The position numbers were made by a program, and so were the translations under genes. Positions 44,025 through 51,108 of a stretch of 64,000 nt of DNA are shown one piece after another (the stretch's first letter is position 1; each line of letters opens with the position of its first letter). The notes beneath the pieces are model-generated. The model searched no databases, was not told where the DNA came from, and saw only the letters and a program-made list of their open reading frames with translations. This DNA is from Hymenobacter sp. BT188 (GTDB lineage Bacteria > Bacteroidota > Bacteroidia > Cytophagales > Hymenobacteraceae), in contig NZ_JACSCW010000001.1 of NCBI RefSeq assembly GCF_014333585.1, forward strand, positions 310,001-374,000, written 5' to 3'.

Positions 44025-44064
44025 GGCTGTTTAGTTACGAAGTTCCTTCAGTAGTTTAAGCTTC

Positions 44065-45072
44065 TTAAACCGTTTCCTGGCCTTCAGCTGCTAGTCCACG
44101 CAGCACTTCGCGCAAGCCGTCGGGCTCTTGAATCAAGCGAGCTACGTGCTGCACGTACTCAGCTTCGGCGCGTAAGTAGCGCTTGAGTTGGCGCAATTCG
44201 GCTTCTTGTTTTTTACCTGTGCCGCTAAGCACTTTAGACGGCCCGTATTTCAACTCGTTCAATTGCTGCTTTAGCTCGATTTGCTGCTGACGCAGAGCCT
44301 GAGTGTAGCGCGTAAGAACGTCGTCATCGGCGTGGTCGGTGGGGGCAGATTCGGACAGAAGCTGAAGCAGCGTGTAGAGGTCGTTGGCCTCGTAGGCTTC
44401 CGTAATGCGCTGCATGAGGGCGGTTTTGTGTTGCTGCGCGTCGGGATTGCGCTCTAAGTCGGGGTGATGAGTGCGGGCGAGCTGGCGGTAGAGCGTTTTT
44501 GTATTGGATAACAGTCGTTGCTCCTCTTCACGTGCAGCTTTTTCGGCGGCCTCCTGTGCTTTCTGCGCTTTGGATTTGCGTCGGGCGCGGGCTTGCTCCG
44601 CCGCTTGCTCATGTGGGGGCAGCGAAGAATCGAAGCTGGCGTTGGCTTCTGCGGAATCTGAGGCAGTACTTTGCGCCCTGCCTGACTGGCTCTGGGGGGC
44701 ATATTTTAGTAATATATCCGCCGCATCTTCTCCAAACCGTTCCTGCAAAGCGCGTGCATTCCCAACGATTACCCCCGTAATCTGCTGTTCCTCGGCCCGA
44801 CTGAAAAAGTGAATCAATAAAGCGTTTTCCAACGGTGCAAACAACGTCTGCCGCGCCTCTACCACCGCCCGCGCCGCTGGCCCTACCTGTTGCCAATAGC
44901 GACGCCGGGCTTCGGCTCGCTCGGCCTGCAAGTCACGTAGGCGCTGGCGCAAGCCCTCTACCTGCTGCACTGCCTCCCGAAACGCCTGTTGGGCTGGGTT
45001 GATAGCCGTATCCGTTGCCGGGATGGGTAAGGAGGTAGCGGCCGGAACGTCGAAAGAAGTGGTGTTTGCCAT
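44065..45072 (-). CDS. J-domain (DnaJ-like) protein
   Basis: A 335-residue, highly charged, Gln/Ala-rich and largely helical protein. A J-domain core appears around residues 195-235, with HHPDLERNP holding the HPD triad that stimulates Hsp70 ATPase, followed by ITEAYEANDLYTLLQL. The N-terminal 60 residues and a segment near 260-290 are probable coiled coils. No zinc-finger or substrate-binding domain of classic DnaJ is present, so it is a type III co-chaperone. It is probably monocistronic; the HDAC gene follows on the same strand at about 60 bases. Confidence 0.72.
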   Translation of the reverse strand: MANTTSFDVPAATSLPIPATDTAINPAQQAFREAVQQVEGLRQRLRDLQAERAEARRRYWQQVGPAARAVVEARQTLFAPLENALLIHFFSRAEEQQITGVIVGNARALQERFGEDAADILLKYAPQSQSGRAQSTASDSAEANASFDSSLPPHEQAAEQARARRKSKAQKAQEAAEKAAREEEQRLLSNTKTLYRQLARTHHPDLERNPDAQQHKTALMQRITEAYEANDLYTLLQLLSESAPTDHADDDVLTRYTQALRQQQIELKQQLNELKYGPSKVLSGTGKKQEAELRQLKRYLRAEAEYVQHVARLIQEPDGLREVLRGLAAEGQETV

Positions 45073-45131
45073 GGGCCAGCAAAGATAAGACGTAACCCTA
45101 AGAGAGTATTTGACGCAGTTCGTTGTCTCAG

Positions 45132-46085
45132 CTACTGCGCTATCTTATCACTCCACACTTCATACGCCACCCGAAACGTATTACAATGGGCATCCACGAT
45201 GTCGCCGATACGTTCGGAATATCCGCCGCCCATGCTCACGGCCACCGGCAGATTGTTGTCCCGACAAAGCCCCAACACGAACTCATCCCGCTGGCGGCAG
45301 CCCTCCTTGGTGAGCGTCAGTTTACCCAGCTTATCAGTAGCCAATACATCCACGCCAGCCTGAAAAAACACGAAATCAGGCTTCACTTCGGCTAGCAGGC
45401 GAGGCAACGTGGCGGTAAGCTGGTCCAAATATTCCGCATCAGAAGTGCCCAGCGCCAACTCCAAATCCAGATCCGACTTCTCCTTACGAAGCGGATAATT
45501 AGCCCCCGCGTGCATAGAAAAGGTGAACACCCGCGGCTCCTGCTGAAAAATGCTGGCCGTACCGTCGCCCTGATGCACATCCAGATCGACGACTAACACT
45601 TGCTTAGCTAACTTATAATGCAGCAAATGCGCCGCAGCAATGGCAATATCATTGAGCACGCAAAAACCCTCACCCCGGTCGGCGAAGGCATGGTGGGTGC
45701 CGCCAGCCAAGTTCAGCGCCACGCCGTCAGTCAGGGCCCGCCGCGCCGATTGCAAGGTGCCGGCGCTGCTGCTCAAAGAACGGCGTACTAGCTGCTCACT
45801 CTGGGGTAAACCTAGCCGCCGTATTTCGGCAGGGGAGAGGCGCTGGTCGCGTACTTTGTGCCAATACTCTTGGGTGTGCACGCGCAGTATATCCTCCTCA
45901 GCGCAGAGGCCAGGGTCGTAAAAGTCAGTTTGGGGAGCAATTCCCTGCCACAGTAGCTGCGCCCGAATCAGCTCGTACTTGGCAATCGGAAACCGATGAC
46001 TGGGGGGCAAATCCAGGGTATAGCGTTCGGAAGTAGCGAGGCAGGGCATGAGGTAAAGACGCAAATAGAATGAACCCGAGAACAT
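45132..46085 (-). CDS. Histone deacetylase-family (acetoin utilisation) hydrolase
   Basis: A 317-residue member of the class II HDAC/acetylpolyamine amidohydrolase superfamily. The start is set at 46085; the first 14 residues of a longer frame are unusual. Catalytic-site motifs are GGTHHAFADRGEGFCVLNDIA (His-His and Asp), VVDLDVHQGDGT (zinc ligands Asp and His), and PDFVFFQAGVDVLATD. It should remove acetyl groups from lysine side chains or polyamines. The upstream region is AT-rich and contains the start of the Ro60-locus control region on the other strand. Confidence 0.87.
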   Translation of the reverse strand: MFSGSFYLRLYLMPCLATSERYTLDLPPSHRFPIAKYELIRAQLLWQGIAPQTDFYDPGLCAEEDILRVHTQEYWHKVRDQRLSPAEIRRLGLPQSEQLVRRSLSSSAGTLQSARRALTDGVALNLAGGTHHAFADRGEGFCVLNDIAIAAAHLLHYKLAKQVLVVDLDVHQGDGTASIFQQEPRVFTFSMHAGANYPLRKEKSDLDLELALGTSDAEYLDQLTATLPRLLAEVKPDFVFFQAGVDVLATDKLGKLTLTKEGCRQRDEFVLGLCRDNNLPVAVSMGGGYSERIGDIVDAHCNTFRVAYEVWSDKIAQ

Positions 46086-46436
46086 ACGTACACAGCGCAA
46101 CAAGAGTGCTCGGCTCTTTAATAACAACCTTAATCCAGTGATTTAAGCTATGATTGTAAAAAAAATATTTAGTTAAATAGAATTAAAAATATGCTCAATA
46201 ATGATTTAAATAAGGTTTTATAAAAGAAATGATTGATGTCAATAAAATTTATTTTAAAAATATATGCATTGCCTATTGCATGAATAAAATCAACCCTGCA
46301 TATTTGTTCCATCAACTACACAACGCCATGCTACGCTGCACCAATTTTATTTCCAAGCAAGACGCCCAGGAGCCACGGATCTCCAGCGCGGTTCGGTACA
46401 GCTAAGTAGCAGCAGATTCCCCTCTTATACTTCCGC
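46086..46436. other. AT-rich control region upstream of the Ro60 locus
   Basis: The stretch 46140-46310 is strikingly AT-rich compared with the rest of the window. A 25-codon open frame (46328-46405) starts MLRCTNFISKQDAQEPR and stops before a hairpin at 46437. It is unproven. The strong base bias between two GC-rich genes suggests a regulatory island or a recent insertion boundary. Confidence 0.4.
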
Positions 46437-46470
46437 AACCCGAACCTAAACAGTTCGGGTTGTTTGTTTT
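46437..46470 (+). terminator. Rho-independent terminator upstream of the Ro60 gene, first
   Basis: AACCCGAAC (46437-46445) pairs with GTTCGGGTT (46453-46461), followed by a T-rich run to 46470. It would end a short transcript (about 150 nt) that starts in the AT-rich region, well before the Ro60 gene. Confidence 0.75.
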
Positions 46471-46494
46471 ACAACAGTTTACATCCGTACGGTC

Positions 46495-46605
46495 ATGCGT
46501 TATCAACGCCCCACCTTCCTGCATACCTCCCTGACTAAACGGTCAAAGAACCGTTTCCAAGATTGGTGCGACCGGGCTTTTTCCCTGGATACGTTACGTA
46601 GATAA
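46495..46605 (+). CDS. Possible 36-codon small ORF
   Basis: A small open frame MRYQRPTFLHTSLTKRSKNR followed by a tail with one Cys and several basic residues, lying between two terminators upstream of the Ro60 gene. An AAACGGT / ACCGTTT hairpin lies inside it (46537-46556). No homologue is recognised; it may be a chance frame or part of a small RNA. Confidence 0.2.
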   Translation: MRYQRPTFLHTSLTKRSKNRFQDWCDRAFSLDTLRR

Positions 46606-46626
46606 ACCTTGCGTAACCCTTCTATG

Positions 46627-46659
46627 AAAAAAGCTCGGCTCCGAAAGCCGAGCTTTTTT
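46627..46659. terminator. Bidirectional terminator upstream of the Ro60 gene, second
   Basis: AAAAAAGCTCGGCT pairs with AGCCGAGCTTTTTT around a short CCGA-type loop. Together with the hairpin at 46437 it isolates the Ro60 gene from upstream transcription, so Ro60 must have its own promoter in 46660-46832. Confidence 0.88.
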
Positions 46660-46832
46660 CATGCTTAGTAAACTGAAAAATAAATCAATTTTCAGCGTGG
46701 AATAGGTGCGTCTATTTGTGAAATAAAATAAATAATAAACTGATTTTGGTTTTAGTCTTATTATAAAAAATTGGATAGTTATTTTATAACACACCGCGGT
46801 AATAAACACCTCACTCCTACACCTCCACGATT
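46660..46832 (+). promoter_or_regulatory. AT-rich promoter region of the Ro60 gene
   Basis: 170 bases, strongly AT-rich, between the second terminator and the Ro60 ATG. TTTTGG near 46743 with a TA-rich TAnnnnTTG-like stretch about 19 bases later is the best fit to the Bacteroidota promoter, but it is not exact. No sigma-54 type GG-N10-GC element was found, although the known rtc operon in enterics uses one. No regulator gene such as rtcR lies beside it. Confidence 0.35.
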
Positions 46833-48356
46833 ATGCGCTTCAACCTTACTCTCCCCCGCAACAAAAGCGTACGTAACCACGAGGGTGCCGCGGCCTTCGC
46901 TCTTACTCCACAATTGGAGCTGTACGCCGCCGTAGCCACGGCCGCCCTTAGCGACCAGTTCTACGAAACCGCCGATACGCGCTTGCTTCGCTTGCGCGAG
47001 TTGGTGGCCCGTAACGACCCCGCGTTTGTGGCCCGTTTGGCAGTGTATGCCCGCGAGCAGCTGTATTTGCGCACCGTGCCGTTGGTGCTCACCGTGGAGC
47101 TGGCCCGCCTGCACCGCGGCGACAATCTGGTAAGCCGTTTGGTGGCCCGGGTGGTGCAACGTGCCGATGAAATCACGGAGCTGCTGGCCTTCTATGCCCA
47201 AGCCAATGAGCGCGACGGGGTGAAAACCCTCAACCGCCTCTCCAAGCAGCTGCAGAAAGGATTAGCCTTAGCCTTCAACCGTTTCGACGGCTACCAGCTA
47301 GCCAAGTACAACCGCGCCGGTCGGGTGCGCCTCCGCGACGCCTTGTTTCTAGTGCACCCCACGCCCCGAAACGCAGCGCAGCAAGTCTTGTTCGATCAGC
47401 TCGTGCAGGGTACGCTGCCTACGCCTTACACCTGGGAAACCGAGTTGTCGGCCCTCGGGCAGCAGCACTTTGCTTCGGCCGCGGAGCGTAAGGCGGCATT
47501 CCGATTGGCTTGGGAAACGTTGATTGGGAGCGGCAAGCTGGGCTACATGGCCTTGCTCCGCAACCTGCGCAACATCCTCGAAGCCGACGTGTCGGCGGAG
47601 GCGGTGGAGCAGGTGTGTGCCCGCCTCACCGACCGGTTTGCGGTGGCGCGCTCCAAGCAGTTGCCTTTCCGCTTCCTAGCCGCCTACCGCGAGGTGCTGA
47701 CCGTACAGTCGGGCTACGTGGCGATGGTGCTTGAAGCCCTAGAAACGGCCATTGCCGAAAGCGCGGTCAACTTGCGCGGCTTCGACGCCGGCACCCGCGT
47801 ACTCGTGGCCTGCGACGTGTCGGGTTCGATGCAGCAACCCGTGTCGGCGCGCAGCAAAGTGCTGCTCTACGATGTGGGCCTGGTGCTCGGCATGTTGTTG
47901 CAGAGCCGTTGCAGCCACGTAACCACCGGCATGTTCGGTGATACGTGGAAGCGCATCAGCTTGCCCCGCGGCCGAGTGTTGCAAAACGTGCAGGAGTTCT
48001 ACCGCCGCGAAGGCGAGGTAGGCTACAGCACCAACGGTCACTTGGTCGTCCGCGACTTGGTGCAGCGCCGCGAAGTGGTAGATAAGGTGATGCTTTTCAC
48101 CGACGCCCAACTCTGGAACAGCACCGGCGACGGTAACACGCTGGCCCGAGCTTGGAGCGACTACCGCCGTACCATAGCGCCCAACGCCCGTCTGTACTTG
48201 TTCGACTTGGCCGGCCACGGCACCACGCCGCTGGAAGTGCGAGAGGGTCACGACGTTGCCCTGATTGCGGGTTGGTCGGATAAACTGTTCGACGTGCTGC
48301 AAGCCCTGGAAAACGACGAGTCGGCCTTGGCTGAAATAGAGAAAATTGATTTGTAA
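46833..48356 (+). CDS. rsr: Ro60/TROVE domain RNA-binding protein
   Basis: A 507-residue Ro60 orthologue (Rsr in bacteria). Residues about 1-320 form the TROVE HEAT-repeat ring; the start MRFNLTLPRNKSVRNHEGA and RLRELVARNDPAFVARLAVYA are typical. The C-terminal von Willebrand A-like domain has an intact MIDAS motif DVSGSM (Asp328, Ser330, Ser332). Ro60 binds Y RNAs on its outer surface and misfolded or 3'-ended RNA through its central hole; in Deinococcus and Salmonella it works with exoribonucleases. Length and motifs are normal. The gene is followed by the Y-RNA-like array and by two RtcB genes on the same strand, which fits an RNA repair or quality-control operon. Confidence 0.95.
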   Translation: MRFNLTLPRNKSVRNHEGAAAFALTPQLELYAAVATAALSDQFYETADTRLLRLRELVARNDPAFVARLAVYAREQLYLRTVPLVLTVELARLHRGDNLVSRLVARVVQRADEITELLAFYAQANERDGVKTLNRLSKQLQKGLALAFNRFDGYQLAKYNRAGRVRLRDALFLVHPTPRNAAQQVLFDQLVQGTLPTPYTWETELSALGQQHFASAAERKAAFRLAWETLIGSGKLGYMALLRNLRNILEADVSAEAVEQVCARLTDRFAVARSKQLPFRFLAAYREVLTVQSGYVAMVLEALETAIAESAVNLRGFDAGTRVLVACDVSGSMQQPVSARSKVLLYDVGLVLGMLLQSRCSHVTTGMFGDTWKRISLPRGRVLQNVQEFYRREGEVGYSTNGHLVVRDLVQRREVVDKVMLFTDAQLWNSTGDGNTLARAWSDYRRTIAPNARLYLFDLAGHGTTPLEVREGHDVALIAGWSDKLFDVLQALENDESALAEIEKIDL

Positions 48357-48362
48357 ACCTGG

Positions 48363-48420
48363 CCGTCATACAGAGCATTCCGCACATCAAGCGGAGCCGA
48401 AGCATCTCGCGTGCTGATGT
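48363..48420. repeat. Half palindromic element next to the Ro60 gene
   Basis: GTCATACAGAGCATTCCGCA followed by GCCGAAGCATCTCGCGTGCTGATG resembles the left half of the GTCATGCAGAG family (compare copy at 59955, which has GCCGAAGCATCTCGCGTGCTGATG). It has no matching right arm. Confidence 0.55.
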
Positions 48421-48433
48421 TTGAGTAGTAACT

Positions 48434-48517
48434 GTCATGCTGAGCCTGTCGAAGCATCTCTACCGCTTCGTTGAGTTTACCATTGTGGTAGAGATGCTTC
48501 GACAGGCTCAGCATGAC
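48434..48517. repeat. Palindromic element, GTCATGCTGAGCC subtype
   Basis: GTCATGCTGAGCCTGTCGAAGCATCTCTACC at the left is mirrored by GGTAGAGATGCTTCGACAGGCTCAGCATGAC at the right (perfect over the outer 30 bases). It is a subtype that ends GTCATGCTGAG instead of GTCATGCAGAG and sits between the Ro60 gene and the RNA array. Confidence 0.8.
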
Positions 48518-48543
48518 ACACAAAACATAAATTAAAACCCAAC

Positions 48544-48592
48544 AGTCGGGGGCCTAAATGCACAGCCAAACGGGCTGGGCCTGCTCCCGACT
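48544..48592 (+). ncRNA. Leading hairpin of the tRNA-like array
   Basis: AGTCGGG at 48544-48550 pairs with CCCGACT at 48586-48592; inside, GGCC pairs with GGCC, and AGCC pairs with GGGCT, giving a long imperfect stem. It ends about 20 bases before the first GGTGCCGTAG motif, so it may be the tRNA-like part of a first, more degenerate unit. No T-arm consensus is seen. Confidence 0.4.
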
Positions 48593-48629
48593 ACTTGGCA
48601 ACCTACAGGCAAGGTGCCGTAGATAGGCG

Positions 48630-48771
48630 TTACTTCGCTGGTTAGTCAGGCGGCCTTTGGGCTACCTGTTAGGGTTCGAATCCCGCTGGGGGGCTTTTTG
48701 CCGCCCAGACACGCCTACCGCTGTTGCCCTTGCTGCTGGGTTTGGTTGATATATCCCGCCGGGTGTCGTCG
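48630..48771 (+). ncRNA. Y-RNA-like unit 1 (tRNA-mimic, degenerate)
   Basis: Starts at TTACTTCG and ends at GGTGTCGTCG. A T-loop-like GGGTTCGAATCCC (48672-48684) is followed by a stem CTGGGGGGC / GCCGCCCAG (48686-48694 and 48700-48708, one G-G mismatch) closed by five T residues. No convincing D-arm follows, so this unit is less tRNA-like than the others. The stem contains the genome-wide CTGGGGGGCTTTTT motif and could act as a terminator, although T bases form the loop here. Confidence 0.5.
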
Positions 48772-48778
48772 GGTAGCG

Positions 48779-48930
48779 TTCCTTCGGGCCGCGGGTTCGA
48801 CTCCTGCCTTTCGCTTACCGATCCAGGCGGCGAAAGTAGCTCAGTTGGTAGAGCAGAATGGCTTCGGCCGCGCTTCTCATTTTTTACCCCGGTTGGGTTG
48901 TAATGGAAAGTACTTCATCGGGTGCCGTAG
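48779..48930 (+). ncRNA. Y-RNA-like unit 2 (tRNA-mimic)
   Basis: Starts TTCCTTCG. T-arm: GCGGG / CCTGC stem (48791-48795, 48803-48807) around TTCGACT. Acceptor-like stem: CTTTCGC (48808-48814) and GCGAAAG (48830-48836), a perfect 7-bp pair closed by a 15-base loop. D-arm: GCTC (48839-48842), loop AGTTGGTA with the invariant GG, GAGC (48851-48854). Ends at GGTGCCGTAG (48921-48930). The order T, acceptor, D is that of a tRNA cut at the anticodon and joined at the acceptor end. No CCA follows the acceptor strand, so it is a mimic, not a tRNA gene. Confidence 0.78.
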
Positions 48931-48937
48931 CCTAGCC

Positions 48938-49086
48938 TTACTTCGATTTCGATTCGCCGGGTCGGGGGTTCGATTCCCTCTCGTCAGCCTCCGGGCTGGC
49001 GGTAGCTCAGTTGGTTAGAGCAGGACAGTTGGCTGGGCGCCTTGTTGCCCCAATGAGTTATTATTTCTGCTACCCAAGTGCCGTAG
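48938..49086 (+). ncRNA. Y-RNA-like unit 3 (tRNA-mimic)
   Basis: Starts TTACTTCG. T-arm: GGGGG / CCCTC (48964-48968, 48976-48980) around TTCGATT. Acceptor-like stem: GTCAGCC (48983-48989) and GGCTGGC (48994-49000), 7 bp closed by the stable tetraloop TCCG. D-arm: GCTC (49005-49008), loop with GG, GAGC (49018-49021). A GGGC / GCCC hairpin follows around the repeated GCCTTGTT sequence. Ends AGTGCCGTAG (49077-49086). This is the clearest unit. Confidence 0.8.
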
Positions 49087-49093
49087 GAAGGCG

Positions 49094-49243
49094 CTACTTC
49101 GGTGAGATTCACTTGTGAATCAGCGGGTTCAAACCCCGCAACTTGTGGCTTCGGTCGCAAGAGACACGTTGGCAAAAGCGTGTCGGCAACGCCTGCCGTT
49201 CGTTGCCTTGGGTAGCAGCTTGTTTTCCTGATAGGTGCCGTAG
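49094..49243 (+). ncRNA. Y-RNA-like unit 4 (tRNA-mimic, different D-arm)
   Basis: Starts CTACTTCG. An extra hairpin GATTCA / TGAATC precedes the T-arm like a long variable arm. T-arm: GCGGG / CCCGC (49123-49127, 49135-49139) around TTCAAAC. Acceptor-like stem: CTTGTGGC (49142-49149) and GTCGCAAG (49154-49161), 8 bp closed by TTCG. D-arm: GACACG (49163-49168), loop TTGGCAAAAG with GG, CGTGTC (49179-49184), a longer stem than in other units. A GGCAACG / CGTTGCC hairpin follows. Ends GGTGCCGTAG (49234-49243). Confidence 0.75.
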
Positions 49244-49250
49244 TGCAGCC

Positions 49251-49383
49251 TTACTTCGCTATAACGCTAAGGTCGGAGGTTCGAGTCCTTCCTGCCTTCG
49301 GGCAGTAGCTCAGTTGAGAGCATAGCATAGTGGCTGCACGCCTTGTTGCCCCAGCAGGAGCCGAGCCGGAGAAGGTGTCGTCG
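49251..49383 (+). ncRNA. Y-RNA-like unit 5 (tRNA-mimic)
   Basis: Starts TTACTTCG, and the following GCTAT can pair with ATAGC after the D-arm, closing the base of the tRNA-like body. T-arm: GGAGG / CCTTC (49275-49279, 49287-49291) around TTCGAGT. Acceptor-like stem: CTGCC / GGCAG (49292-49296, 49301-49305), 5 bp closed by TTCG. D-arm: GCTC, loop AGTTGA lacking the GG pair, GAGC (49308-49321). Ends GGTGTCGTCG (49374-49383). The sixth copy of the TTCCTTCG half at 49391 has no tRNA-like part behind it. Confidence 0.78.
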
Positions 49384-49474
49384 GGTAGTATTCCTTCGTT
49401 CTGAAAATACGCAAGCGGACTACCCAGCTTTTTCACCCGTTTCCGTGCCTCGGCAAATTTATCAGAACGTCAAG

Positions 49475-49658
49475 CTCCCCTCATCAGATGAGGAGGGGAC
49501 GCCGTGCCGCAGGCGCGGCTGGGGTGGTTGAAGTCATTGTTTAGTTGAACGATACCGGCGTCTGCATAACCGCCTTTCAAACAACATCAGCAACGAGGTC
49601 AACCACCCCGGCTTTGGCTTCGCCAAACCATCTCCTCCTCATCTGAGGCGAAGAGGTA
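49475..49658. repeat. REP-like doublet with internal hairpins
   Basis: Two halves face each other: 49475-49532 and 49599-49658. Both carry TCAGATGAGGAGG and GGGGTGGTTGA-type ends in opposite orientation. Between these ends each half forms its own hairpin, GCCGTGCCGCAGGCGCGGC in the first and GGTTTGGCGAAGCCAAAGCC in the second: the stems pair although their sequences differ. It lies just upstream of the first rtcB gene. Confidence 0.65.
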
Positions 49659-49700
49659 GTCGTTCACATTGCTTCATTTCTTCTCGACAAAAACCTACTC

Positions 49701-51101
49701 ATGGCCCAACAATTACGTGGCAACGACCTCTGGCAGCTTGGCTTCCCCGAGGGTCGAGCCATCGGCCTTGCGCTGGCTCAATTGCAGCGCAAGCATCTCA
49801 AGAGACTTTCTCTACCCAATCAGCTCACGCTCTTACAGCAAATTCTGACTACTCCCATGGACTTTGTTACGCACCTCGATTGGAGCCACGTGGCAGCTGC
49901 GTTGCTCCCGCCACCTTCGCGTCATATCGAATTGGTGGCGCGCAAACCCTATGCCCTCTACGGGGCCGAACACATTGAAGCCGGCGCCCTGCACCAGATG
50001 GACACGGCCATGAAATTGCCCGTCACGGTAGCGGGTGCCCTCATGCCCGACGCCCACCACGGCTACGGCTTGCCCATTGGCGGCGTACTGGCCACCGACA
50101 ACGACGTAATTCCCTACGCCGTGGGCGTGGACATCGGCTGCCGCATGGCCTTGTCGGTGTATAATTTGCCCCCCAAGCACCTCACCCAGCGGGTACAGGA
50201 ACTGCAAAAGCTGCTTCTGGACAACACGCGTTTCGGCAACCGAACTGGCTTTCAGCACGGCCGCAAAATGGGCCACGAGGTGCTGGATCGGGACGAATTT
50301 CGCGACATTCCCTTCCTGCGCAACAAGCAGGCAACGGCCGCCGAGCAAATCGGTACGTCGGGTTCCGGCAACCACTTCGTCGAATTCGGCATCGTGGACA
50401 TCACGGAGCCGACGAACGGGATGGGCGTTCCGGTAGGCCAGTATGTGGGCTTGTTGTCGCACTCTGGCTCGCGGGGCCTGGGCGCGGGGGTGGCCAACCA
50501 CTACACCAAGCTAGCCATGGAAAACTGCCAGCTGCCCTCTGAAGCCAAGCACCTCGCCTGGCTTTCCCTCGACGGGGAATTGGGCCAGGAGTACTGGGCG
50601 GCCATGAACCTGGCGGGCGCGTATGCGTCGGCCTGCCACGAGCACATTCACCAGCGGATGGCGAAAGCCTTGGGCGAGCGGCCTTTGGCGAAAGTGGAAA
50701 ACCACCACAACTTTGCCTGGCGCGAGACGCTAGCCGACGGCCGGGAGGTAATTGTGCACCGCAAGGGCGCCACGCCGGCCGGCAAAGGCGTGCTCGGCGT
50801 GATTCCCGGCTCGATGACGGCTCCGGGCTTTATCGTGCGCGGTCGGGGCGTGGCCGATTCCTTGGGGTCGGCTTCGCACGGGGCGGGCCGCCTCATGTCG
50901 CGCACGCGGGCCAAGCAGGAGCTAAGCGAGTCGGCGGTGCGCCAGTACCTCACCGACCACGGGGTAGTGCTGCAAGGCGGCGGCCTCGACGAAGCGCCCA
51001 TGGCCTACAAGGACATCCACGCCGTGATGCAAAGCCAGCAAGAGCTAGTGGACGTGCTCGGCTCCTTCACCCCGAAAATCGTGCGCATGGACGGTGCGTA
51101 G
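49701..51101 (+). CDS. rtcB: RtcB RNA ligase, first copy
   Basis: A 466-residue GTP- and Mn2+-dependent RNA ligase that joins 2',3'-cyclic phosphate or 3'-phosphate ends to 5'-OH ends. All active-site parts are visible: Asp and Cys in GVDIGCRM, His in GSGNHFVEF, His in LLSHSGSRG, His in VENHHNFAW, and the guanylated His in SASHGAGRLMSR. An N-terminal extension of about 75 residues (ELWQLGFPEG-like) is shared with the second copy. The gene follows the RNA array by about 320 bases and is closed by its own terminator. It can repair cleaved tRNAs or process array RNAs. Confidence 0.95.
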   Translation: MAQQLRGNDLWQLGFPEGRAIGLALAQLQRKHLKRLSLPNQLTLLQQILTTPMDFVTHLDWSHVAAALLPPPSRHIELVARKPYALYGAEHIEAGALHQMDTAMKLPVTVAGALMPDAHHGYGLPIGGVLATDNDVIPYAVGVDIGCRMALSVYNLPPKHLTQRVQELQKLLLDNTRFGNRTGFQHGRKMGHEVLDRDEFRDIPFLRNKQATAAEQIGTSGSGNHFVEFGIVDITEPTNGMGVPVGQYVGLLSHSGSRGLGAGVANHYTKLAMENCQLPSEAKHLAWLSLDGELGQEYWAAMNLAGAYASACHEHIHQRMAKALGERPLAKVENHHNFAWRETLADGREVIVHRKGATPAGKGVLGVIPGSMTAPGFIVRGRGVADSLGSASHGAGRLMSRTRAKQELSESAVRQYLTDHGVVLQGGGLDEAPMAYKDIHAVMQSQQELVDVLGSFTPKIVRMDGA

Positions 51102-51108
51102 AGGATGG

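Noticed and set aside
46594..46809. 71-codon minus-strand frame in front of the Ro60 gene
   Set aside because: It runs through a terminator hairpin and AT-rich promoter sequence; Phe/Tyr/Lys-rich product typical of chance frames in AT-rich DNA.
48779..49321. Reading the array as ordinary or functional permuted tRNA genes
   Set aside because: There is no anticodon arm, no CCA, and the acceptor strands are closed by stable tetraloops; YrlA-type mimicry fits better, though permuted tRNA processing by RtcB was considered.
48613..49398. Tandem spacer-repeat array, CRISPR-like
   Set aside because: Steps of 140-159 bases with structured variable parts and no cas genes; repeats are not of CRISPR form.
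48698..49531. Several open frames of 60-106 codons across the RNA array
   Set aside because: They cut across the tRNA-like stems and repeated motifs in different frames; the structured RNA explanation fits the paired stems and periodicity better.
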